Source: Pseudomonas pudica (GTDB taxonomy: Bacteria; Pseudomonadota; Gammaproteobacteria; Pseudomonadales; Pseudomonadaceae). From it: a DNA stretch of 64,000 bases. The position numbers and the translations under genes were made by a program. The stretch is taken from the NCBI RefSeq assembly GCF_015680405.1, contig NZ_JADLJS010000010.1:1-64000 (forward strand), given 5' to 3'. Under the pieces are notes generated by a model. That model saw only the letters and a list, made by a program, of their open reading frames with translations. It did not search any database and had not been told where the DNA came from. Every line of letters starts with the position of its first letter. Position 1 is the first letter of the stretch. This document shows positions 48,796-63,793 of the stretch, piece after piece.

Positions 48796-49574
48796 TGAAA
48801 AAGTTGATTGCAGTATTTTTGCTGGCAGTGATGCCTGCCTTTTCCTTTGCGGCCGAAACGGGCCTGGAGCTGGACAAGGTCGACATCGACCTGACCGACA
48901 AGGCCGCCATGCAGGACGGTGCGCGTACTTTTGCCAACTATTGCATGGGCTGCCACAGTGCCAAGTTCCAGCGTTACGAGCGGGTGGCTGATGACTTGGG
49001 CATCCCCCACGAGCTGATGCTCGAGAAGCTGGTGTTCACCGGTGCCAAGATCGGTGACCACATGCAAATCGGCATGAAACCCAGTGACGCCAAGACCTGG
49101 TTCGGCGCTGCACCACCCGACCTGACCCTGGTAGCCCGGGTGCGTGGCACCGACTGGCTGTACACATACCTGCGCAGTTTCTATGAGGACCCGTCGCGGC
49201 CTTATGGGGTAAACAACAAGGTGTTCCCGAACGTCGGCATGCCCAACGTACTGGTTGGCCTGCAGGGCAACCAGCACATCGGCTGCAAACAGGTGCAGAC
49301 CGTGGCCGATGGCAAGAAGCAATTCGACCCATTGACCGGCACCCCGATCACCCATGAAGCGTGCGACCAGCTGACCATTACACCGAATTCCGGTACCCTG
49401 ACGACCGAGCAGTTCGACGAGAAGGTCAAGAACCTGGTGACCTTCCTGGCCTATTCGGCCAACCCGGTCAAACTGGAAAGCCAGCGCATCGGTACCTACG
49501 TGTTGCTGTATCTGGCTTTCTTCTTCGTATTCGCCTACTTGCTCAAGCGTGAATACTGGAAGGACGTGCACTGA
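48795..49574 (+). CDS. petC: Cytochrome c1 of the bc1 complex
   Basis: Cytochrome c1 (259 residues) accepts electrons from the Rieske centre. The start at 48795 gives a proper signal peptide (MKKLIAVFLLAVMPAFSFAA). The heme motif is CMGCH at 50-54 and a likely Met ligand lies in NVGMPNVL. A C-terminal membrane anchor (YVLLYLAFFFVFAYLL) is followed by KREYWKDVH. It ends the petABC operon. Confidence 0.97.
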   Translation: MKKLIAVFLLAVMPAFSFAAETGLELDKVDIDLTDKAAMQDGARTFANYCMGCHSAKFQRYERVADDLGIPHELMLEKLVFTGAKIGDHMQIGMKPSDAKTWFGAAPPDLTLVARVRGTDWLYTYLRSFYEDPSRPYGVNNKVFPNVGMPNVLVGLQGNQHIGCKQVQTVADGKKQFDPLTGTPITHEACDQLTITPNSGTLTTEQFDEKVKNLVTFLAYSANPVKLESQRIGTYVLLYLAFFFVFAYLLKREYWKDVH

Positions 49575-50315
<741 letters not shown>

Positions 50316-50325
50316 GGAGCCGTTG

Positions 50326-50757
50326 ATGAACTCCAGTCGCCCCTATCTGGTTCGAGCACTGTACGAGTGGATCGTCGACAACGATTGCACGCCCCATATG
50401 CTGGTCAATGCCGAATTCCCAAAGGTACAGGTGCCGGACGGTTTCGCCAGTGATGGCCAGATCGTGTTGAACATCTCGCCAAGCGCCGTGCGCAGCCTGC
50501 ACATGGACAACGACGCGGTCAGCTTCGAGGGCCGCTTCGGTGGCGTGGCTCACTCGCTGTTCGTGCCGGTTGGCGCCATTCTGGGTATCTACGCCCGCGA
50601 AAATGGCCAAGGTATGGTCTTCGAACTGGAGCCGCCCGTGATGGATGACGATGAGCCGGAAGATGATGATGTGCAGCCGGACGACAATGGCCCGCCAGAA
50701 GGTGGTGGCCAGCCGCCACGCCCGACTGGTCGACCAAGCCTGAAAGTGGTCAAGTAA
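50326..50757 (+). CDS. sspB: ClpXP protease specificity factor SspB
   Basis: SspB (143 residues) delivers ssrA-tagged proteins to ClpXP. A folded domain (about 1-105) starting RPYLVRALYEWIVDNDCTPH is followed by an acidic, Pro/Gly-rich disordered linker. The C-terminus RPSLKVVK is the ClpX-binding peptide. It forms an operon with sspA and ends at a strong terminator. Confidence 0.96.
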   Translation: MNSSRPYLVRALYEWIVDNDCTPHMLVNAEFPKVQVPDGFASDGQIVLNISPSAVRSLHMDNDAVSFEGRFGGVAHSLFVPVGAILGIYARENGQGMVFELEPPVMDDDEPEDDDVQPDDNGPPEGGGQPPRPTGRPSLKVVK

Positions 50758-50758
50758 C

Positions 50759-50790
50759 AAAAAAGGCGATCCAACCGGATCGCCTTTTTT
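50759..50790. terminator. Bidirectional terminator between sspB and the YgdI-like gene
   Basis: The stem GGCGATCC/GGATCGCC is flanked by six A and six T, so it can end both converging transcripts. Confidence 0.94.
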
Positions 50791-50808
50791 GTTGCTGCCA
50801 ACCCTGGC

Positions 50809-51027
50809 TTACAGGTCGCTGATGGTGCGTACCTGATCCTTGTTGATGCGGGTACGCTTGCCGTCGAGTTGCTGGAACTCGTAGAAGCCGGCGTCGCGGT
50901 CGAACTTCGGTGCGTCGACGGCCTGGATTTCACGGCCATCGTTGAGGGTGATCAGGCTTGGGGTGGAGCAGCCGGCCAAGGTGGCGAAAGTGCCGAACAG
51001 CAGGGCGGGCAGCAGAAGCTTTTTCAT
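50809..51027 (-). CDS. YgdI/YgdR family lipoprotein
   Basis: This 72-residue lipoprotein has a lipobox LAGC with Cys20. The mature part is a small SH3-like domain (SLITLNDGREIQ, then FYEFQQLDGKRTRINKDQVRTI), the common YgdI/YgdR arrangement. The start at 51027 gives the proper signal peptide MKKLLLPALLFGTF. The function is unknown. A REP pair separates it from the upstream dolP. Confidence 0.88.
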   Translation of the reverse strand: MKKLLLPALLFGTFATLAGCSTPSLITLNDGREIQAVDAPKFDRDAGFYEFQQLDGKRTRINKDQVRTISDL

Positions 51028-51077
51028 GCGGTGTTTCCTGGATTTCTGAAAGGTGGGGCAGTGTTGTCGCCTGTGCT

Positions 51078-51173
51078 GGCCTTTTCGCGGGTAAAGCCGC
51101 TCCCACACAGGAATACAACAAGCCTTGAAAGCTGTGAGATCCCTGTGGGGGCGGGTTTACCCGCGAAGAGGCC
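51078..51173. repeat. REP inverted pair
   Basis: REP units at about 51078-51111 and 51141-51173 belong to the main family (core CGCGGGTAAA.CCGCTCCCAC) and face each other. They lie between two minus-strand lipoprotein genes, close to the dolP stop codon. Confidence 0.86.
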
Positions 51174-51192
51174 GACGCAGGCAATCAGTGAA

Positions 51193-52370
<1,178 letters not shown>

Positions 52371-52446
52371 TTAAGTGGGGCGGTGGCCTTTGCTACGCGC
52401 AACAACGACCAGCCCGCGAAACATAGAGCAAAAAAACGGAGTGGGT

Positions 52447-52818
52447 TCAGCATTCGAAGGCGTTTTTCAGCCATTGAAGCGGTCTGCCTGCATGGTGGCT
52501 GCCCTGCAGGGCGACTACGTCGAAGCGGCAAGGGTGGTTGCCCCAGTGGGGCTCCTTCTGCAAGAACAGGCTGGCGGCAAGCACCAACCGTTTCTGCTTG
52601 CGCCCGTCGATACTGCCGAGGGCGCCACCGAAGCCGGCGTGCAACCGGTAGCGGACTTCGACGAATACTACTGTATCGGCGTCGAGCATGACCAGATCAA
52701 GCTCACCGCCTTTGCATCGCCAGTTGCGCGCCAGCAGTTGCAGGCCCTGCCCTTGAAGGTACTCAAGGGCCTGGGTTTCCGCTGCCTGGCCGGCGCTGGT
52801 AGGCGACGCTGCTGCCAT
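52447..52818 (-). CDS. yraN: YraN family endonuclease-like protein (UPF0102)
   Basis: This 123-residue protein belongs to UPF0102. The nuclease-like core GGELDLVMLD and VVFVEVRYR is present, consistent with a PD-(D/E)XK fold; E. coli YraN also has Arg at the end of this motif. The start codon overlaps the lpoA stop by one base, so the two are coupled. Its physiological role is not known. Confidence 0.88.
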   Translation of the reverse strand: MAAASPTSAGQAAETQALEYLQGQGLQLLARNWRCKGGELDLVMLDADTVVFVEVRYRLHAGFGGALGSIDGRKQKRLVLAASLFLQKEPHWGNHPCRFDVVALQGSHHAGRPLQWLKNAFEC

Positions 52819-54635
52819 CAGCGAGCGGTATCAGGCAGGCGCTGGACCTGGCCGCCGACGAACTCGGCCCAAGGCAGCTGGCGCTCGACACGCTGGTTGG
52901 CGTTCATGCTCAGGCTGCCCGAAAGGCCCAGTACGCGATTGTCCGGCAGCGCTTTCAGCTGGCCCAGGCGCGGCGCCAGGCTGTAAGCGTCGACGCCCAT
53001 GGCATACAAGCGGCCCAGGCTGCCGGCGGCTTGCGGCCACTGCTGCACGACCTGCTGGCGCAGGCTGTTGCTGGTATCGAGCAGCCACGGGGTTTCGCAG
53101 AAGCGGATACCGTTCATGTCTTTGTACTGGTTGACGTCACCACTGGCACTGTACAGGTTGGAGGTGGCGTAGACCGGTACGTCACCGGCGTATTGGAAGT
53201 TCAGGGTCGGCTTGATCTGCTGCGCCTGTTGCGGGGTCGAGGCGAGGAAGATGAAGTCGATGTCCTGGCGGCGCGACGGCTGTGCGGCGATGCTGCCGCC
53301 TACCGTGCTCTGCAAGCTCTTGGCGCGGCCTTCGCTCTGGCGCAGCTGGAACAGGTCGGCAATCTGCTGTGCCAGTGCAACCGGCTGGGCGATGCGCTCG
53401 GCGGCGAGCAGGGTGCCACCGTTGCCTTCCCAGTCCTGGCGGAAGGCGGCAAGCACGCGGTCGCCCCATTCGCCGCTCGGCACCAGGGCCACGGCGCGGA
53501 CCATGCCATCGGCGCGGGCGCGGCGGGCCACTTCACGGGCTTCGTCTTCGGCAGCCAGGCCGAACTGGAACAGTTGCGGCGGCGCCTTCTGGCCGGCGTC
53601 GGCGTAATTCAGGGCCAGGGTGGTGATCGGTAGTTGTGGCTTGGCAGCCAGTTGCTTGACCAGCGGTTTCTCCAGCGGGCCGATGACCAGCTGTACGCCT
53701 GCGGCCTGTGCCTGGCGATAGAAGTCGTCGAGCGAGCCGATGCGCGAACTGTCGAATACCTGCACGGCTGGCGCCTGCTGGCCGGCTTGCTGAGCCTGGA
53801 AGTGCGCAGCCATGAAGCCGTCACGCAGGGCGCGGGCAACACCAGCCAGTGGGCCTTCCTGGGGCAGCAGCAGGGCAATCTTGGTCAGCGCCTGGCTGGC
53901 CAGTTCCTTGAGCTTGGTCAGTGCCAGCGGCAGTTGCTGGGCGGCCGGGTGGTCAGGGTGCTGTTTGACCCAGGCGTCGATAGCCGCTTGCTGCTGCTCC
54001 AGGGTGCCGGCACTTTTTACCGCGAAGGCCAGGCTGGTCCAGCCGGCCAGGGTCTGGTCGTTGCCAGGCTGCTGCAATTGCTCTGCCGGCAGCGAGGCGA
54101 CCAAGGCCCAGATGGCGTCATTGTTGGCGCTGGCGGCCTGGCCGCTGAGCAGCGGAGCCAGCAGCACGCGCTGTTGCGCGGCGGCCAGGGTCTGGCCATC
54201 GGCTTCGAGGGCGGCCGCGTGCACGCTGTAGGTGCGTGCTTGTAGGTCTTCCGGCAGTTCGGCGACGCGCTGCAGGCTGGGGTGGGCCAGGGCGGTCAGT
54301 GCAGCCTTGGGCTGGTTGCGGCTCATGGCCAGCTCGGCACCGAGGGTGCTGGCGAACACTTGCTGGGCCGGCTTGAGCGTTTCCAGCGGCACCAGCTCGA
54401 GAATGCGTGCGGCGCGTGGGAAGTCCTTCTGCTTGTAGGCCAGGTCGGCTGCGCTCAGGCGCAGCAGCGCGGCGTCTTCCGCGGACTTGCTGGACGCCGC
54501 CTTTTCGAGCAGTTGCTCGATGCTGGCGTCCGGGGTGCGCGGCAGCTCGCCCAGGCTGGATGAGGGCGAGCTGGCGCAGGCTGCCAGCAGGGCGGCAAGG
54601 CAGAGGGCTGTGAACAGCCGCAGGCAAGCGATCAT
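52818..54635 (-). CDS. lpoA: Penicillin-binding protein activator LpoA
   Basis: LpoA (605 residues) is an outer-membrane lipoprotein that activates PBP1A. The lipobox is LAAC (Cys20). A TPR-like N-terminal domain (about 30-250) and a C-terminal domain of periplasmic-binding-protein fold (about 255-590) are visible, the latter from KIALLLPQEGPLAGVARALRD. It is the first gene of the lpoA-yraN-diaA-dolP unit and is divergent from rsmI, the usual arrangement. Confidence 0.93.
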   Translation of the reverse strand: MIACLRLFTALCLAALLAACASSPSSSLGELPRTPDASIEQLLEKAASSKSAEDAALLRLSAADLAYKQKDFPRAARILELVPLETLKPAQQVFASTLGAELAMSRNQPKAALTALAHPSLQRVAELPEDLQARTYSVHAAALEADGQTLAAAQQRVLLAPLLSGQAASANNDAIWALVASLPAEQLQQPGNDQTLAGWTSLAFAVKSAGTLEQQQAAIDAWVKQHPDHPAAQQLPLALTKLKELASQALTKIALLLPQEGPLAGVARALRDGFMAAHFQAQQAGQQAPAVQVFDSSRIGSLDDFYRQAQAAGVQLVIGPLEKPLVKQLAAKPQLPITTLALNYADAGQKAPPQLFQFGLAAEDEAREVARRARADGMVRAVALVPSGEWGDRVLAAFRQDWEGNGGTLLAAERIAQPVALAQQIADLFQLRQSEGRAKSLQSTVGGSIAAQPSRRQDIDFIFLASTPQQAQQIKPTLNFQYAGDVPVYATSNLYSASGDVNQYKDMNGIRFCETPWLLDTSNSLRQQVVQQWPQAAGSLGRLYAMGVDAYSLAPRLGQLKALPDNRVLGLSGSLSMNANQRVERQLPWAEFVGGQVQRLPDTAR

Positions 54636-54821
54636 GTAAAGGTCCTGTTACTCGATCAAGTTGGCCGGCAATTGTACCCAAGCGCTGGCCGGGGCGCGAT
54701 GTTGCCGTGTCGATCCTTCACTATAGGTGGCCTGCCATCGGTCGTCGGCGAAGTTCTTTGCGCCCTGTTGCAGGCGCTCGGGCTACAATGGCGCCTTTGA
54801 TCCGAACGACAGGTGTGCGCA

Positions 54822-55697
54822 GTGACTGATGTGGCAGGGGCTTCGAAATCCACCGTGGGGACGCTGTATGTGGTCGCAACCCCCATCGGCAACCTCGACG
54901 ACATGAGTGCCCGGGCGCTGAAGGTGCTGGCGGACGTGGCCCTGATCGCGGCGGAAGATACTCGTCACTCGATCCGCCTGTTGCAGCACTTCGGCATCGA
55001 CACGCCGCTGGCAGCCTGCCATGAGCACAACGAGCGTGATGAGGGCGGTCGTTTTCTCACCAAGTTGCTGGCGGGCGAAAATGTGGCGTTGGTCTCCGAT
55101 GCCGGCACGCCGCTGATTTCCGACCCGGGGTACCACCTGGTTCGCCAGGCGCGGGCTGCGGGTGTGAACGTGGTGCCGGTGCCGGGCGCCTGCGCTCTGA
55201 TCGCCGCGCTGTCGGCGGCCGGCCTGCCTTCGGACCGCTTCATCTTCGAAGGCTTCCTGCCGGCCAAGGCAGCGGGGCGCCGGGCGCGCCTGGAGCAAGT
55301 AAAGGAAGAGCCGCGCACGCTGATCTTCTATGAGGCCCCGCACCGTATTCTGGAATGCCTCGAGGACATGGAGGCGGTGTTCGGTGGAGAGCGCCCGGCG
55401 CTTTTGGCGCGCGAGCTGACCAAGACCTTCGAGACCCTCAAGGGCCTGCCCCTGGCCGAGCTGCGCGCGTTCGTTGCCGGTGACAGCAATCAGCAGCGTG
55501 GTGAGTGCGTGGTGCTGGTCGGTGGCTGGAGTGCGCCGGAGGGCGAGCAGGCAATCAGTGCCGAAGCGCAGCGGGTACTCGACCTGCTGCTGGCCGAGTT
55601 GCCGCTCAAGCGGGCAGCGGCGCTGGCTGCGGAAATTACCGGGGTGCGCAAGAACCTGCTCTATCAACTTGCTCTGGAAAAGCAGAAAGCCGAGTAG
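54822..55697 (+). CDS. rsmI: 16S rRNA (cytidine(1402)-2'-O)-methyltransferase RsmI
   Basis: RsmI (291 residues) methylates the ribose of C1402 in the decoding centre. Tetrapyrrole-methylase-like blocks are [50 protein letters not shown] and FEGFLPAK. The GTG at 54822 is preferred because AGGTG lies 6 bases upstream; an in-frame GTG 9 bases earlier overlaps that site. It is divergent from lpoA and followed by rnpB. Confidence 0.95.
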   Translation: MTDVAGASKSTVGTLYVVATPIGNLDDMSARALKVLADVALIAAEDTRHSIRLLQHFGIDTPLAACHEHNERDEGGRFLTKLLAGENVALVSDAGTPLISDPGYHLVRQARAAGVNVVPVPGACALIAALSAAGLPSDRFIFEGFLPAKAAGRRARLEQVKEEPRTLIFYEAPHRILECLEDMEAVFGGERPALLARELTKTFETLKGLPLAELRAFVAGDSNQQRGECVVLVGGWSAPEGEQAISAEAQRVLDLLLAELPLKRAAALAAEITGVRKNLLYQLALEKQKAE

Positions 55698-55762
55698 TGG
55701 CAAATTGATATAGATGTCGGTATTGCTTGTTCTCGGGCGCGCGTGCCGTTAATCTTGGCGGC

Positions 55763-56122
55763 GGAGAGTCGATCGGACAGTCGCTGCCTGCTTTTGTTCC
55801 GCAACAGCAGGGGGAGGAAAGTCCGGGCTCCATAGGGCAGAGTGCCAGGTAACGCCTGGGAGGCGCGAGCCTACGGAAAGTGCCACAGAAAATAACCGCC
55901 TAAGCACTTCGGTGCCGGTAAGGGTGAAAAGGTGCGGTAAGAGCGCACCGCACGGCTGGCAACAGTTCGTGGCTAGGTAAACCCCACTCGGAGCAAGACC
56001 AAATAGGGTTCCATCAGGCGTGGCCCGCGTCGGAACCGGGTAGGTTGCTAGAGGCGTCCAGCGATGGCCGTCGTAGAGGAATGACTGTCCTCGACAAAAC
56101 CCGGCTTACAGATCGACTCTCC
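55763..56122 (+). ncRNA. rnpB: RNase P RNA (M1 RNA, bacterial class A)
   Basis: The P1 helix is clear: GGAGAGTCGATC at the start pairs with GATCGACTCTCC at the end. The universal core elements GAGGAAAGTCCGGGCTCC (CR-I, near 55814) and the closing TAGAGGAATGACTGTC near 56074 are present. The GGTAA-containing specificity part also is present. The length of about 360 nt matches pseudomonad RNase P RNA. The RNA is the catalytic part that removes tRNA 5-prime leaders. Confidence 0.97.
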
Positions 56123-56327
56123 ACCTTTCCCTCCCTGCTTTATTCGATAGCAGATGCCCTCTGGTAATACCGAAAAAATCTTACTCTTAATAAATCACTT
56201 TAACTTTGAACTCCATCCGCTTGCGTGGGTTTGATTTTTCTCGTGTTTTTTTCCCCTCGGTAGTCCTTCCGCATTCCTTTATTGCGCTAAATCTCGGTCC
56301 TGTAAGGCTTTTCCTTCCGAACGTGCC

Positions 56328-56357
56328 TTGACGGTGCTGCGGGCGGATTCCTATAGT
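56328..56357 (+). promoter_or_regulatory. Promoter of the mraZ (dcw) operon
   Basis: TTGACG (56328-56333) and TATAGT (56352-56357) are separated by 18 bases. Transcription should start near 56364, immediately at the MraZ boxes. Confidence 0.75.
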
Positions 56358-56365
56358 GTGCGCAA

Positions 56366-56390
56366 GTGGCAGAAAGTGGGATGAAGTGGG
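56366..56390 (+). promoter_or_regulatory. MraZ operator (three GTGG[G/C] boxes)
   Basis: GTGGC (56366-56370), GTGGG (56376-56380) and GTGGG (56386-56390) are spaced exactly 5 bases apart, a 10-base period. A fourth degenerate TGGC follows at 56396-56399. This is the layout known for E. coli MraZ, which represses its own operon. The boxes sit at the start of transcription, so binding should block the promoter. Confidence 0.85.
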
Positions 56391-56432
56391 TTTTCTGGCA
56401 CAAAAAAGCTAACATTGTGGGGAATCGCAGCC

Positions 56433-56888
56433 GTGTTCCGCGGAGCCAACGCCGTCAGCCTCGATGCCAAGGGCCGTCTCGCCATGCCGAGCCGGTACCG
56501 TGACGAGCTCGATTCGCGTTGCAATGGTCAGCTGATCGTGACCATCGACGCCGTTGACCCCTGCTTGTGTGTTTATCCCCTCGATGAGTGGGAACAGATA
56601 GAAGCCAAGTTGCGTGCCTTGCCATCGTTGCGTGAGGAAAACCGCCGCCTGCAGCGTTTGCTGATCGGTAATGCGGTTGACCTGGAGCTCGATGGCAGCG
56701 GGCGTTTCCTGGTGCCGCCCCGTCTGCGTGAGTACGCCAAGCTCGACAAGAAGGCGATGCTGGTGGGGCAACTGAACAAATTCCAGCTGTGGGATGAAGA
56801 TGCCTGGAACGCGGTTTCGGCAGCCGACCTTGCAGCTATTCAACAACCGGGCGCCATGCCCGACGAATTGCGTGACCTGATCCTGTGA
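56433..56888 (+). CDS. mraZ: Transcriptional regulator MraZ
   Basis: MraZ (151 residues) is a DNA-binding regulator of the division and wall cluster, with two SpoVT/AbrB-like halves. The DXXXR signatures are DAKGR (N-terminal half) and DGSGR (C-terminal half). The start is a GTG at 56433 ([13 protein letters not shown] follows), with a weak GGGGA site upstream. It overlaps rsmH by 4 bases. Confidence 0.96.
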   Translation: MFRGANAVSLDAKGRLAMPSRYRDELDSRCNGQLIVTIDAVDPCLCVYPLDEWEQIEAKLRALPSLREENRRLQRLLIGNAVDLELDGSGRFLVPPRLREYAKLDKKAMLVGQLNKFQLWDEDAWNAVSAADLAAIQQPGAMPDELRDLIL

Positions 56889-57828
56889 CCATAGATAGCG
56901 GCTTCAACCACATTACCGTCCTGCTCGACGAAGCTGTCGAGGCATTGGCCCTGCGCGCCGACGGTTGCTATCTGGACGGCACTTTCGGCCGTGGCGGGCA
57001 CAGCCGGCTGATTCTCAGCAAACTCGGGCCGCAAGGGCGGCTGCTGGGTTTCGACAAAGATCCACAGGCGATTGCCACGGGGCAAGCGCTGGCGGCCGAA
57101 GACGGCCGCTTTGTCATTGTGCAGCGCAGCTTTGCCGAGCTGGGCTCGGAAGTGGCTGAGCGCGGCCTGGATGGCAAGGTCAGCGGCGTATTGCTGGACC
57201 TGGGCGTTTCCTCGCCGCAGCTGGATGACCCCGAGCGTGGCTTCAGCTTCCTCAATGATGGCCCGCTGGACATGCGCATGAACCCGGATCAGGGCATCAG
57301 CGCCGCCGAGTTCATCGCCACTGCACCTGAAGAAGAAATCGCCCGCGTGTTCAAGGAATACGGCGAAGAGCGTTTCGCCAAGCGCATGGCCCGCGCCGTG
57401 GTGCAGCGCCGTGAACAGCAACCGTTCACCCGCACCAGCGACCTCGCCGAGGTGCTGAAGGTGGCCAACCCGGCATGGGAGAAGGGCAAGAGCCCAGCGA
57501 CCCGCGCCTTCCAGGGGCTGCGCATCCACGTCAACAACGAACTCGGTGATCTGGAGGCAGGCCTCGAGGCCGCGATCAATGCGCTGGAAGTGGGTGGCCG
57601 CCTGGCAGTCATCAGTTTCCACTCGCTGGAAGACCGTATCGTCAAGCTGTTCATGCGCAAGCTGGTCAAGGGCGAGGCCGACAACCTGCCACGCAACCTG
57701 CCGGTTCAGCACAAGGCCTTCGAGCCGAAAATCAAGCTCATCGGCAAGGCCCAGTTCGCCTCCGAAGCTGAGCTCAAAGCCAATCCGCGGGCGCGCAGCG
57801 CCGTGATGCGGGTGGCGGAGAAGCTGCG

Positions 57829-57832
<4 letters not shown>
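56885..57832 (+). CDS. rsmH: 16S rRNA (cytosine(1402)-N4)-methyltransferase RsmH
   Basis: RsmH (315 residues) methylates N4 of C1402, the same nucleotide modified by RsmI encoded 1.2 kb upstream. Motifs include [16 protein letters not shown] (SAM site), [20 protein letters not shown] and [10 protein letters not shown]. It starts at a GTG overlapping the mraZ stop, and overlaps ftsL by 4 bases. Confidence 0.97.
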
Positions 57833-61343
<3,511 letters not shown>

Positions 61344-61351
<8 letters not shown>

Positions 61352-62711
61352 GCCGATGTCACTCAGCCAGCTGACCAGAACGCTGGGTGGTCAACAAGTC
61401 GGTGCCGATGCCACCTTCACTGGCGTCAGTATCGACAGCCGCAGCGTTGGCGCCGGGCAACTGTTCGTCGCCCTGGCCGGCCCGCGCTTCGATGGCCACG
61501 ACTACCTTGCCGACGTTAAGGCCAAGGGCGCTGTCGCGGCCCTGGTCGAGCGTGAAGTGGCCGATGTCGACCTGCCGCAGTTGCTGGTCGCCGATTGCCG
61601 CCTGGCCCTCGGCCAGCTTGGCGCGCTGAACCGTGCTGCCTTCGACAAGCCGGTGGTGGCCATCACCGGTTCCAGCGGCAAGACCACGGTCAAGGAAATG
61701 CTCGCCAGCATTCTGCGCACCCGTGGCCTTGTGCACGCCACCCGCGGCAACCTGAACAACGACCTCGGTGCGCCGCTGACCCTGCTGGAGATCGCCCCCG
61801 AGCACAGCGCCGCGGTGATCGAGCTGGGTGCCTCGCGCATTGGCGAGATCCGCTACACCGTCGGCCTGACCCAGCCCCAGGTGGTCATCATCAACAACGC
61901 CGGTACCGCCCATGTTGGCGAGTTCGGCGGCCCGGAAAAGATCGTCGAAGCCAAGGGCGAGATCCTCGAAGGCCTGGGCGAGGGTGGTATCGCCATCCTC
62001 AACCTGGACGACAAGGCCTTTGATATCTGGAAGGCACGCGCCGGCACGCACAAGGTCTTCAGCTTCGCCCGCAGCAATGCAAAGGCCGATTTCCATGCCA
62101 GCGACATCGGTCGCGATGCGCGTGGTTGCCCGTCGTTCAAGCTGCATGGCGCTGGTGGAGTGGTAGACGTGCAGCTCAATGTGCTTGGTGAGCACAACGT
62201 CAGCAACGCCCTTGCTGCCGCCGCTGCTGCCCATGCCGTTGGTCTGACCCTGAGCGGCATCGCTGCCGGCCTGGCTGCCGTGCAGCCGGTCAAGGGCCGT
62301 ACCGTGGCGCAGATCGCGCCGAACGGCGTGCGTGTGATCGACGACAGTTACAACGCAAATCCCACCTCCATGTGCGCGGCCATTGATATACTCGCCGGCT
62401 TTTCCGGACGCACCGTCCTGGTGCTTGGAGATATCGGCGAACTGGGGCAATGGGCGGAAGAAGGCCACCGTCAGGTGGGTGACTACGCGCGTGGCAAGGT
62501 CGACGCCCTGTATGCAGTGGGTTCCAACATGACATACGCGGTCAAGGCGTTCGGCGCCAATGGTCGCCATTTCGCTACTCAAGCTGAGCTTATCGACGCG
62601 GTTGGCGCCGAGAATGCCAGCGACACCACTATCTTGATCAAGGGCTCGCGCAGCGCTGCGATGGAAAACGTCGTGGCGGCATTGTGCGGTGCCAGCGGGG
62701 AGAAACATTAA
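61344..62711 (+). CDS. murF: UDP-MurNAc-tripeptide:D-Ala-D-Ala ligase MurF
   Basis: MurF (455 residues) adds D-Ala-D-Ala to the precursor. The start at 61344 overlaps the murE end; GGAGG lies 8 bases upstream. The ATP-binding motif is [13 protein letters not shown], followed by [16 protein letters not shown], and [11 protein letters not shown] is a typical Mur ligase C-terminal block. Its last base is the first base of mraY. Confidence 0.97.
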
Positions 62712-63793
62712 TGCTGCTGCTGTTGGCCGAGTATCTGCAACAGTTCCACAAAGGCTTCGCGGTCTTCCAGTACCTGTCCCTGCGCGGGATTCTGGGTGTG
62801 CTGACCGCGTTGTCCCTGGCGCTGTGGCTGGGGCCGTGGATGATCCGTACCCTGCAAATCCGCCAGATCGGCCAGGCCGTACGTAACGATGGCCCGCAAT
62901 CGCACCTGTCCAAGTCCGGCACCCCGACCATGGGTGGGGCGCTGATCCTGTCCGCCATTGCCGTCAGCACCCTGCTGTGGGCCGACCTGACCAACCGCTA
63001 CGTGTGGGTGGTGCTGATCGTTACCCTGGCATTCGGTGCCATCGGCTGGGTCGATGACTACCGCAAGGTGATCGAAAAGAATTCGCGCGGCCTTCCAAGC
63101 CGCTGGAAGTACTTCTGGCAGTCGGTGTTCGGCCTGGCTGCAGCCATCTTCCTGTACAAGACCGCGCCGACCAGCGTCGAAACCACGCTGATCCTGCCGT
63201 TCATCAAGGATGTCACCATTCCGCTGGGCATCGGCTTCGTCGTGCTGACCTACTTCGTCATTGTCGGTTCGAGCAACGCGGTCAACCTCACCGACGGCCT
63301 CGACGGCCTGGCGATCATGCCGACGGTGATGGTCGGCGGCGCCCTGGGCATCTTCTGCTACCTGTCGGGCAACGTGAAGTTCGCCGAATACCTGCTGATC
63401 CCTTATGTGCCAGGTTCGGGCGAGCTGATCGTGTTCTGCGGCGCGCTGATCGGTGCCGGGCTGGGCTTCCTGTGGTTCAACACCTACCCGGCGCAGGTAT
63501 TCATGGGTGACGTCGGCGCGCTGGCCCTGGGCGCCGCGCTGGGCACCATCGCCGTGATCGTCCGCCAGGAAATCGTGCTGTTCATCATGGGTGGCGTGTT
63601 TGTCATGGAAACCCTGTCGGTGGTGATCCAGGTTGCCTCCTTCAAGCTGACCGGCAAGCGCGTGTTCCGCATGGCGCCTATCCACCACCACTTTGAACTC
63701 AAGGGCTGGCCAGAGCCACGGGTGATCGTCCGCTTCTGGATCATCACCGTGATCCTGGTGCTGGTCGGCCTTGCCACCCTGAAACTGAGGTAG
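62711..63793 (+). CDS. mraY: Phospho-MurNAc-pentapeptide transferase MraY
   Basis: MraY (360 residues) makes lipid I in the inner membrane. About ten hydrophobic helices are present. Catalytic acidic motifs are [17 protein letters not shown] and [11 protein letters not shown], and the loop [12 protein letters not shown] is intact. It overlaps murF by one base, and murD begins right after its stop codon. Confidence 0.97.
   Translation: MLLLLAEYLQQFHKGFAVFQYLSLRGILGVLTALSLALWLGPWMIRTLQIRQIGQAVRNDGPQSHLSKSGTPTMGGALILSAIAVSTLLWADLTNRYVWVVLIVTLAFGAIGWVDDYRKVIEKNSRGLPSRWKYFWQSVFGLAAAIFLYKTAPTSVETTLILPFIKDVTIPLGIGFVVLTYFVIVGSSNAVNLTDGLDGLAIMPTVMVGGALGIFCYLSGNVKFAEYLLIPYVPGSGELIVFCGALIGAGLGFLWFNTYPAQVFMGDVGALALGAALGTIAVIVRQEIVLFIMGGVFVMETLSVVIQVASFKLTGKRVFRMAPIHHHFELKGWPEPRVIVRFWIITVILVLVGLATLKLR

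Larger units (their letters stand above)
56123..56432 (+). promoter_or_regulatory. Intergenic region between rnpB and mraZ
   Basis: This 310-base gap has no gene. It is AT-richer than average from about 56150 to 56300 and contains the promoter of the dcw cluster (56328-56357) and the MraZ operator (56366-56399). No clear rho-independent terminator for rnpB was seen. Confidence 0.7.
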
